The translations under genes were made by a program, and so were the position numbers. Below the pieces are notes generated by a model. The model made no database searches and was not told the DNA's origin. It saw only the letters and a program-made list of their open reading frames with translations. From Lentisphaerota bacterium (lineage in GTDB: Bacteria > Verrucomicrobiota > Kiritimatiellia > RFP12 > JAAYLN01), in contig JAAYZJ010000260.1 in NCBI GenBank assembly GCA_012514915.1, positions 1 through 5,440 on the forward strand: a DNA stretch of 5,440 nt, given 5' to 3'. Every line of letters starts with the position of its first letter. Position 1 is the first letter of the stretch. Shown here one piece after another: positions 1-5,440 of the stretch.

Positions 1-802
1 AGTTCAGCACGAGCGAGACGGAGGCGCCGTGGCGCTGCAGACGGCCGACGAGTTCGGAAAGAAACGGCGCGCTCAGTTCCGGGTGCGCGTCGGCGAATTC
101 GGCGAGCAGATGCACGAGCTGCCGCGGCTCCGTCTCGGCGGCGTTCAGAAAACGCTCGGCCCAGGCAAGGCCGTCGTTCAGATCGCGCCGACGGTCGGCC
201 AGCCGCACCGCGACGCGCCGGAGGTTTTCGATCAGCGCCAGCCGCAGCGAGATGGGAAAAGCCCACAGTTCGCCGAGGTTCAGAGTCTCGGTGGTCTGGT
301 AGGCGCCTACAAAGGCCGCGATGGCCTCGGCGTCGAGTAGGCCGTCCAGGTGGGCGATCAGCTCCGCCGCCATGCCGTAGACCCTGGGCAGGCCGCGGTG
401 CGGCCCCTTTGTGAGACGCGGCAGGAGGTGACTGTAGCGGCGCGGCAGGTGGATGCGGGCGAGCTCGATCTGCTGCTCGATCAGGTAGAAATTGTCCAGC
501 ATCCACTCTTCCGGCGCCGATAGACGCCGCTCGGCGGCATCGGCCGCCAGAAACACCTCGTGCGATTCGCGCAACGCCTCGGCGTTGTCGGCCAGCCGTG
601 GGAGGAGCCGGTTGTAGCCGGGACCGGTGTCGACCGCGTGCTCCCGGGCCAGCTCGCGCGCGAAACGTTTGAGCTGCTCCACACTGAGCAATTCGGCACG
701 CAACGGCGCTGCCGGCGATTTCTCCTCCGACGCCAGCCGACCGGCGTGTCCGGCCGCGGCAACCAGCCAGCCGGACAATCGTTTGACCAACTCAACAATC
801 AT
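1..802 (-). CDS. ndvB: Cyclic beta-1,2-glucan synthase, N-terminal part (NdvB/Cgs type; cut by left edge)
   Basis: Only the first 267 codons lie in the window; members of this family usually run to well over 2,500 residues. The family makes cyclic beta-1,2-glucan from UDP-glucose at the inner membrane, using a GT84 glycosyltransferase domain and a C-terminal GH94 phosphorylase domain; the product acts in the periplasm in osmotic adaptation. Both catalytic domains would lie off the left edge. What is visible is the characteristic helical N-terminal region: EEWMLDNFYLIEQQI at residues 98-112, the LPRRYSHLLPRL segment at 119-130, GLPRVY at 137-142, and the strongly family-like GELWAFPISLRLALIENLRR at 177-196. 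The reading frame is open throughout, with no frameshift. The start is the ATG at 802-800; no clear Shine-Dalgarno precedes it, so an in-frame TTG at 817-815 cannot be excluded. The gene is co-directional with the antiporter upstream, 91 bases away. Family assignment is from remembered motifs and is fairly firm; the exact start is less sure. Confidence 0.85.
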   Translation of the reverse strand, partial: MIVELVKRLSGWLVAAAGHAGRLASEEKSPAAPLRAELLSVEQLKRFARELAREHAVDTGPGYNRLLPRLADNAEALRESHEVFLAADAAERRLSAPEEWMLDNFYLIEQQIELARIHLPRRYSHLLPRLTKGPHRGLPRVYGMAAELIAHLDGLLDAEAIAAFVGAYQTTETLNLGELWAFPISLRLALIENLRRVAVRLADRRRDLNDGLAWAERFLNAAETEPRQLVHLLAEFADAHPELSAPFLSELVGRLQRHGASVSLVLN

Positions 803-893
803 GGAGCAAGCGTACAAAAAATCACGGAAATAGGCGAGACATTTTGGCTTCGTCCTTTTGGCGCCGCCCCCTTTGCATCACCCGACGCGCGGG
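803..893 (-). other. Intergenic leader between antiporter and glucan synthase
   Basis: This 91-base gap separates the antiporter stop codon from the glucan synthase ATG and is the longest non-coding stretch in the window. Its half nearest the glucan synthase is AT-richer than the surroundings, including a T6 run on the minus strand at 820-815. It holds a short imperfect stem (CCCG/CGGG around a 5-base loop) at 881-893, directly after the antiporter stop but with no U-tract, so it is not a convincing intrinsic terminator. A six-codon ATG...TGA frame (MSRLFP) lies at 842-822, with AAGGA about 10 bases before it. I could not find a good -35/-10 pair or a normal Shine-Dalgarno for the downstream ATG. 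A promoter here is plausible but not shown. Confidence 0.35.
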
Positions 894-3494
894 TCAGACT
901 GGCGCGGTGGCGTCGGCCGGTCCGTCCGCAAGTGGTTCCGGCCCCGCTGGATCGCGTTGCGCACCCGGCGCGGAGACGGCGTGGGGGCTGAGGATCTCGG
1001 CGAGGAGTTGTTCCAGCGTGGAACTGCTGCCGGCCTGAAGAAACTGTTCGACCCGCGCGGGGCGCTGGATCATCCGTGCCAGGTCGGCCAGGACGGCGAG
1101 ATGCCGCTCGGGCGGGTCGGAATAGGGGCTGACCCACACGATCAGCATGCGGGCGACGCCGTCGCCGCCGGCCGCGGTCGCGATGGCGCCCGTGGCCAGC
1201 AGCAGCAGGGCGTTGTCGGTCTCCGCCGTGTGTGTATGGAGCAGGACGATCCCGGGGGCGAGTTCAATCATCTCGCTCGACAGCAGGTCATGGACGATGT
1301 GTGCCGCCGCAGGCGACGCGCCGAGCGCGCGGCTCAGCAGCAGGTGGAGTGCCGCGGCGAGTTCGCCCGTCCAATCGATCAGGGCCGAGCGGGCGCAGCG
1401 GGACGCCAGTCCGTCCGGCGACGGGCGCCCGGGTGCGGGTGGCGCCATCGGGGAGGACGGGGAGGCCGGCTCGGCGGCGGTGGCGGGGAACAGCAGCAGG
1501 AGATTGTTCCGCGGATAGCGCCGGGCCAGCTGGCTGGGCAGCCGCTCGAGCGCGGTTCCCCAGGCGGCCTGCGTGCGGCGCGCGCTGACGAGGACCAGTA
1601 GGTCGTCCTCACGCGGAGGCGGGGTCAGGTCAGCGTAAAGGCTGCTCCACGGCGACCAGCCGACCTCGCGCTTCGCCTCCGGCGAGGCCTCCGCGAGCAG
1701 GGCCTGGAGCCGCGTGTGGAGGGAGGGTGATGAGAGGAGGCTGAGACTGGTTCCCGTGCCGCGGGCGAGGATCCGGAGGGTGTGGACAGCCTCGTCGAAA
1801 CCGGCCTGCTGCTCGACCAGCGGGGGGAAGATCGCCTGGAGGCGGCGCGAGGTTCCCAGCGGATGGATCCAGCGGCCGACGAGGACCGTCTGCTCCGGCG
1901 CGCCGGCCAGGACTTGCTCCAGCAGCGAGCGAAAGAGAAGGATGCGGGGTGCGCTCCGGTCGGACCACCCCATGACGATGGTCGAGGCGCGCTGTTCGCG
2001 GGCGGCATGGACGATGCCGTGCGCGGCGCTCGGTTCGAGGCGCGAGAGCCCTTCGACCCGGGCGCCGCCCGCGGCGCCGCGCACAATGGCGCTGCCCAGG
2101 ATCCGGTCCGCGGCGGCGATCGCCGTCTTCTCGTCGGGCCCCTCCTGGATGACATGCAGCGCGCAGATGCCCGCGTCCTCGTCGGGTGCCAGCAGCAGGG
2201 CCAGGTCGAGCACGGGGCCGGCGCCGGCGGGGGAACCCACCGCGGCGAGGACGCGGCCGGACCGCGGCGGCCAAACTGGAGGCGTCCGCGCCTGCAGCTC
2301 GGCCACCCGCCGGCCGCACCGCTCGGTCATCCAGGGGCCGAGGATGCAGGTGACGAGGATCATCAGGACCGTGCCGTTGAGGATTGCATCGTCGAAAAGC
2401 CCGATCGTGCGGCCGACGAGGACGGCGGCGAGCGTGGCCGCCGCCTGGTTGACGCTCAGTCCGAACAGCAGCCCCCCCTCGGCGCTCGAATAGCGCAGTC
2501 CCTTGGCGGTGATGCGTGCCGCCAGCCATTTGGTCGCGGTCACGGTCGCGCTCATGTACAGCGCCACGCGCCAGGCGGCCCAGTCGCGGGCGAGGAGCCC
2601 GGGATTGACCAGCATGCCGACCTCGAGCAGGAAGAAGGGAATGAACAGGGCATGGCCGACGAACTCCAGACGGTTGCGGAGCACCCCCCGTTCGGGAACG
2701 AGCGCGCTGAAAGCCAGCCCCGCGAGAAAGGCGCCGATAATGGCCTCGACGCCGACGAGCAGCGCGGCCACGGCCGCGAGAAAGACGGAGGCGATCACAA
2801 ACGAGAACTCGGCGGGGCCGTCGGGTTCGGCGCGACGGAAAAACCAGGCGCCCAGGCGCGGCAGGCCCCGCAGGACGGCCGCCACCAAGACCGCCAGCAG
2901 CAGAATCTGCCGCAGAAGAAAGCCGGGGGTCAGCCGCGCGACGGTCATCTGGGCAATGACTGCCAGCACGAGCAGGGCCGCCGTGTCGGTCAGCAGCGTG
3001 CCGCCGACCGCCGTGACGACGGCACGGTGGCGCGCCAGGCCCAGGCGGGAGGCGATCGGGTGGGGGAGCAGGGTGTGCGAGGCGAACATGCTGGCTAGCA
3101 GGATGGCCTGCGGCCAGGTGAAGGCCGGCAGGACGAGTCGGGCGGAGGTGGCGCCCACCATCAAGGGGAGCAGAAACGTGAGCCCGCCAAACACCAGGCT
3201 GCCGCGACGGTTGGCGCGGAAATCATCGGCGTTGATTTCCAGACCGGCCAGAAACATCAGGTAGAGCAGCCCGACCGTCCCGAGCAGTTTGAAGGTGGTG
3301 TTGTCGGTGAACACACGGAGCCCATGTGGACCGAGGAGGATGCCCGCCGCGATCAGCCCGACCATGCCCGGGACGCGGAGGCGCTCGAAGACAATGGGCG
3401 CCAGCAGCAGAATCATCATGACCGCCGCAAAGACGGCCACGGGGTGATCCAGCGCCACCTGTTGAATGGCGAGGATCCACGTTGAACCTATCAT
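894..3494 (-). CDS. CPA2-type cation:proton antiporter with Usp-like and PtsN/EIIA-like cytoplasmic tail
   Basis: This is a predicted inner-membrane Na+(or K+)/H+ exchanger of the Kef/NapA-like CPA2 group, 866 residues from the chosen ATG. The membrane domain covers roughly residues 15-390, with 12-13 hydrophobic segments. Family motifs are AGILLGP (50-56), LMFLAGLEI (79-87), a TM4-type SHTLLPHPI (139-147), a TD pair at 169-170 in the position of the ion-binding ND/DD/QD pair, and Lys322 in a late helix. The tail holds a universal-stress-protein-like domain (about 413-541), a more degenerate Usp-like region (about 551-670), a Pro/Ala/Ser linker (671-695), a PtsN/EIIA-like domain (about 697-836) with His753 at the usual phospho-histidine site, and a Pro/Ala tail. 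Such tails are thought to gate transport; ligand and ion are unknown. The start is ATG 3494 because AAGGA (3505-3501) sits 6 bases before it; a GTG at 3527 would add 11 residues but lies inside a hairpin. Probably cotranscribed with the gene upstream. Confidence 0.9.
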   Translation of the reverse strand: MIGSTWILAIQQVALDHPVAVFAAVMMILLLAPIVFERLRVPGMVGLIAAGILLGPHGLRVFTDNTTFKLLGTVGLLYLMFLAGLEINADDFRANRRGSLVFGGLTFLLPLMVGATSARLVLPAFTWPQAILLASMFASHTLLPHPIASRLGLARHRAVVTAVGGTLLTDTAALLVLAVIAQMTVARLTPGFLLRQILLLAVLVAAVLRGLPRLGAWFFRRAEPDGPAEFSFVIASVFLAAVAALLVGVEAIIGAFLAGLAFSALVPERGVLRNRLEFVGHALFIPFFLLEVGMLVNPGLLARDWAAWRVALYMSATVTATKWLAARITAKGLRYSSAEGGLLFGLSVNQAAATLAAVLVGRTIGLFDDAILNGTVLMILVTCILGPWMTERCGRRVAELQARTPPVWPPRSGRVLAAVGSPAGAGPVLDLALLLAPDEDAGICALHVIQEGPDEKTAIAAADRILGSAIVRGAAGGARVEGLSRLEPSAAHGIVHAAREQRASTIVMGWSDRSAPRILLFRSLLEQVLAGAPEQTVLVGRWIHPLGTSRRLQAIFPPLVEQQAGFDEAVHTLRILARGTGTSLSLLSSPSLHTRLQALLAEASPEAKREVGWSPWSSLYADLTPPPREDDLLVLVSARRTQAAWGTALERLPSQLARRYPRNNLLLLFPATAAEPASPSSPMAPPAPGRPSPDGLASRCARSALIDWTGELAAALHLLLSRALGASPAAAHIVHDLLSSEMIELAPGIVLLHTHTAETDNALLLLATGAIATAAGGDGVARMLIVWVSPYSDPPERHLAVLADLARMIQRPARVEQFLQAGSSSTLEQLLAEILSPHAVSAPGAQRDPAGPEPLADGPADATAPV

Positions 3495-3500
3495 TGGCAT

Positions 3501-3505
3501 TCCTT
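3501..3505 (-). promoter_or_regulatory. Ribosome binding site deciding the antiporter start
   Basis: The minus strand reads AAGGA here. It is 6 bases before the ATG at 3494-3492, an ideal spacing, but directly abuts the ATG at 3500-3498, which is too close. This favours the 3494 start over both the ATG at 3500 and the GTG at 3527. Confidence 0.6.
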
Positions 3506-3521
3506 CACCCACTGCCCGGTT

Positions 3522-3544
3522 CCGCACGGCATGCCTGCCTGCGG
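3522..3544 (-). other. Intergenic RNA hairpin after the TIM-barrel gene stop
   Basis: The minus-strand transcript can form CCGCA/TGCGG plus GGC/GCC, eight base pairs interrupted by one bulged base, around a 6-base loop. It starts 2 bases after the stop codon (TAG, 3549-3547) of the upstream gene and ends before the antiporter ribosome binding site. No run of U follows, so it is not a normal intrinsic terminator. It could protect or process the transcript between the two genes, or be chance in GC-rich DNA. It would bury the alternative GTG start at 3527 in the stem/bulge. Confidence 0.4.
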
Positions 3545-3546
3545 GG

Positions 3547-5229
3547 CTACACGGTGCGCTCGGTGGCCCTCATCGCCAGCACCGACTGGCGGGTCGGAGG
3601 CGCGCATTTATATTCGGCCTGCTCCGCATGGTAGATCGCGGTCAACTCCTCGAAGTGGCGCTCGCAGGCTTCGGTCGCCAGCAGGCCGGAGGTGCTGCTC
3701 AGCTCGTGGTCGATCAGCGCCCGGAGGAGCAGGATGCGCCAGCGCCACGACGCGCGCGCCTGTGGCGACAGGCGTGCATCGGCGGCGGTCAGCCGCGCGA
3801 CGGCCTCCCGCGTGTTGCCGACCTCGCCTAGCGCTCCCTGGATGAAGCGGTAGTGGTACCGCAGCGTCCAGTTGATGGCCCAGATGTGGCCGTGGTTGGC
3901 CTCCAAAATCCCGATGGCGCGCCAGACCTCGTCCGCCACATCGGGCGAGTATTCGAAGGCAGCGTATTCCTTGACGATCTCCTCGGCGCACCGGTCGGGA
4001 GCCCAGTACCACTGCAGACACAGCACCTTGTTGATGTCTTCGTAGATGCCTTCGGAATAGGGCATGCCGCCATCGAGGTGCGCCTTGACCTTCTGCCACA
4101 GCTCCCCGAAGCGGTGCGGCAGCGGATTGGCACCGAACCCTCCCCAGGGATGCATATTCCACATGCTGATTTCGGGAAAGTTCAGCAACGGCAGCCCCCC
4201 CGGCACGCCCTGGGTGAGTGGGTAGGTCGGATAGGTCGTGTGCGAATCGGCCATGATGTAGTGGCACCAGTCGGGCGGGGTGGCGAAGGCTTCCGCAAGC
4301 CCCTGCCATTCGCCCTGGTCGCGGCCGTGGTCGAAGAGCCAGGTGCTGAGGATCGTCCGGATGCCGGGGAAGCGCGCGCGGGCCCGTTCGGCCTTGGCCC
4401 GGGCAATCTTGAGATAGCCGTTGGCACCCCACGGTTTGCAGGCCGCGCAGGCGCACCCGCCCTGGTCGTAGGGCCCCAGCGCCAGGTAATCGGGATGGAC
4501 CTCGGCGAAGATCTCCAGCTCTTCGTCGAACCAGCGGAGCATCTGCTCCATCGCACCTGGCCGGTTGGGGCAGAGCTCGACGTGGTAGACGGCGCGTCCG
4601 GTCTGGTAGTCGGCGCGCAGCTCCGACGGACTGCCCGCGTAGGCCTCGTTGCCGAGGCAGGTCAGTCCGACGTCCAGTCCAATGGCCTTGGCGGCGTGCA
4701 GGATGCGCTTCAGACGCTCCTGCATGGCCACCGCCGCCGGCTCGCGGGCATGCAGGTAGTGGTGCATGTCGTACCAGACGATGATCGTGTTGGTTCCCCA
4801 CAACGCGAGGTCCTCGACATAGTCCACCACCTTCTGGATCGGGGCCTGCTGGTAGAAATTGCTGAAATGGGTGGCCAGGTAGACCGCGCGCCAGGGCTTG
4901 GCCGGCGCGGACGCCCCCCGCCAGGTTCCCGGTGTGAACCCTGCCGCCTCATAGCGGGACGTGCGGAGCCACCGTCCCACGCCGTACAGGATACCGCGGT
5001 CGTCGTGCCCGGTGATCCGGACGCCCCGGTCGTCCATCGGCGTCACGGCGTACGACTCGGAGCTCAACCCGCTGTCGATGCCCAGTTCGATGGTGTAGTC
5101 CGGGTGCACCATTCCCACCTCGACCGTGGCGGAACAGCGGGATTCAATCTGCCGCTTCAGCACGGCGACGACCCGGTCGATCACCGGACTGGCGTTCGCG
5201 GGACGTTTGACGGCGATGCGTGTGATCAT
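3547..5229 (-). CDS. Putative glycoside hydrolase-like TIM-barrel protein with hexosaminidase-type N-terminal domain
   Basis: This 560-residue protein is not one I can place in a named family. Residues 1-95 look like the small alpha/beta domain that precedes the barrel in GH20, GH67 and DUF4838-type proteins: VRITGHDDRGILYGVGRWL at 70-88 matches its usual ending. Residues 113 to about 405 look like a TIM barrel, with strand-like stretches at 114-120, 147-153, 185-191, 246-253, 291-297 and 346-350. Acidic residues that could be catalytic are Asp255 (GPYDQGG), Glu353 (FPEIS) and Glu393 (YSEGIYED). A Cys cluster, CACAAC at 259-264, follows Asp255 and precedes KPWG. The rest (about 406-545) is helical and rich in Trp/Tyr. 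No signal peptide or membrane segment is seen, so it is probably cytoplasmic. The start ATG has AAGGA (5240-5236) 6 bases upstream. The gene sits 42 bases after the DUF58 gene and 52 before the antiporter. A sugar substrate is inferred from fold only; a non-catalytic role is possible. Confidence 0.8.
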   Translation of the reverse strand: MITRIAVKRPANASPVIDRVVAVLKRQIESRCSATVEVGMVHPDYTIELGIDSGLSSESYAVTPMDDRGVRITGHDDRGILYGVGRWLRTSRYEAAGFTPGTWRGASAPAKPWRAVYLATHFSNFYQQAPIQKVVDYVEDLALWGTNTIIVWYDMHHYLHAREPAAVAMQERLKRILHAAKAIGLDVGLTCLGNEAYAGSPSELRADYQTGRAVYHVELCPNRPGAMEQMLRWFDEELEIFAEVHPDYLALGPYDQGGCACAACKPWGANGYLKIARAKAERARARFPGIRTILSTWLFDHGRDQGEWQGLAEAFATPPDWCHYIMADSHTTYPTYPLTQGVPGGLPLLNFPEISMWNMHPWGGFGANPLPHRFGELWQKVKAHLDGGMPYSEGIYEDINKVLCLQWYWAPDRCAEEIVKEYAAFEYSPDVADEVWRAIGILEANHGHIWAINWTLRYHYRFIQGALGEVGNTREAVARLTAADARLSPQARASWRWRILLLRALIDHELSSTSGLLATEACERHFEELTAIYHAEQAEYKCAPPTRQSVLAMRATERTV

Positions 5230-5235
5230 GGGCGG

Positions 5236-5240
5236 TCCTT
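5236..5240 (-). promoter_or_regulatory. Ribosome binding site of the TIM-barrel gene
   Basis: The minus strand reads AAGGA 6 bases before the ATG at 5229-5227, which supports that start. A TCCT at 5248-5245 could pair weakly with the AGGA of this site (4 base pairs, 5-base loop), but the stem is too short to argue for regulation. Confidence 0.6.
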
Positions 5241-5271
5241 TCGGAGGAATGGGCGTCGAGGTCAGGCGCGC

Positions 5272-5440
5272 CTAACGCGACAATCGTCGGCGCTCCTCAA
5301 GGTAGGCACGGACGAAGGTGTCGGCCGGTTCGTCGGTGCGGCAGATGCGGTAGTCGACCTTCAGCTCGGCGCAGGCGTTGCGGTAGGTGTCGAGAAACGC
5401 CCCGAAGGCCTTGGCATAGGCTGCGGCCAGCGCGCGGGGG
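5272..5440 (-). CDS. DUF58 domain-containing protein, C-terminal end (cut by right edge)
   Basis: Only the last 55 codons and the TAG stop are present; the frame is open to the right edge. The visible sequence is a helix (AAAYAKAFGAFLDTYRNACAE), then VDYRICRTDEPADTFVRAYL, and an Arg-rich end, ERRRLSR. This matches the usual end of DUF58 proteins, where a helix is followed by a 'D-Y-x-x-x-x-T-D-x-P' strand and turn and then a final helix with 'YL..R'. DUF58 proteins have a von Willebrand A-like fold, are commonly encoded beside MoxR-type AAA+ ATPases, and are poorly understood; a moxR-like gene would be expected further to the right. With such a short fragment the assignment rests on the end motif alone. 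The stop lies 42 bases before the start of the TIM-barrel gene, consistent with one transcript. Confidence 0.7.
   Translation of the reverse strand, partial: PRALAAAYAKAFGAFLDTYRNACAELKVDYRICRTDEPADTFVRAYLEERRRLSR

Noticed and set aside
29..340. A 103-codon plus-strand frame opposite the glucan synthase
   Set aside because: Antisense to the NdvB-type frame, which carries the family signature; no independent support.
881..893. CCCG/CGGG stem right after the antiporter stop codon
   Set aside because: Only 4 base pairs and no following U-run on the minus strand, so it is not called as a terminator.
858..1601. A 247-codon plus-strand frame opposite the antiporter tail
   Set aside because: Low-complexity Arg/Gly/Gln-rich translation, no ribosome binding site, and antisense to a well-supported gene.
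1782..3098. A 438-codon open frame on the plus strand, opposite the antiporter membrane domain
   Set aside because: It is fully antisense to a gene with clear family motifs. Its protein is highly charged, Gln/Arg/Gly/Asp-rich and has no recognisable motif, as expected for a shadow frame in GC-rich DNA.
3608..4801. A 397-codon minus-strand frame inside the TIM-barrel gene
   Set aside because: Same strand but another frame; the translation is Arg/Pro/Ala-rich and lacks motifs, whereas the overlapping 560-codon frame has coherent domain structure and a good ribosome binding site.
5236..5248. Possible stem masking the TIM-barrel ribosome binding site (TCCT with AGGA)
   Set aside because: Four base pairs with a 5-base loop is too weak to claim regulation.
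5264..5273. Perfect 10-base palindrome AGGCGCGCCT overlapping the DUF58 stop codon
   Set aside because: Short GC palindromes are expected by chance at this composition; there is no second copy or U-tract nearby, so neither an operator nor a terminator is supported.

Overview
This GC-rich window carries four genes, all on the minus strand and tightly packed. Reading in the direction of transcription (from high to low coordinates), they are: the last 55 codons of a DUF58-type protein (5272-5440); a complete 560-residue putative carbohydrate-active TIM-barrel protein of uncertain family (3547-5229); a complete CPA2/Kef-like cation:proton antiporter with a long cytoplasmic regulatory tail (894-3494); and the first 267 codons of a very large cyclic beta-1,2-glucan synthase (NdvB/Cgs type) that runs off the left edge (1-802). 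The gaps are 42, 52 and 91 bases, so there is no long gene-free stretch.

The organism cannot be named from the sequence alone. The high GC, Shine-Dalgarno sites of AAGGA type, an antiporter carrying universal-stress and PtsN-like modules, and a secretion-signal-free hexosaminidase-like protein beside an NdvB-type glucan synthase would fit a Gram-negative of the PVC group (Verrucomicrobiota/Kiritimatiellota-like). This is inference from remembered family distributions.

The two middle genes have good ribosome binding sites (AAGGA, 6 bases before the ATG) and probably share a transcript with the DUF58 gene. The glucan synthase lies behind the largest gap, which is locally AT-richer and lacks a clear Shine-Dalgarno site, so it may have its own promoter or be translationally coupled in an unusual way. 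Functionally, the antiporter (ion and pH balance) and the cyclic glucan synthase (periplasmic osmoregulated glucan) both bear on osmotic homeostasis. The hexosaminidase-like protein and DUF58 protein have no obvious link to them.

No tRNA, rRNA, CRISPR array, insertion sequence or long repeat was seen. The many long open frames on the plus strand are compositional shadows of the GC-rich minus-strand genes. The points most worth a second look are the unclassified glycosidase-like protein with its CxCxxC motif, and the antiporter's tail, which ends in a PtsN/EIIA-like domain with a candidate phospho-histidine.
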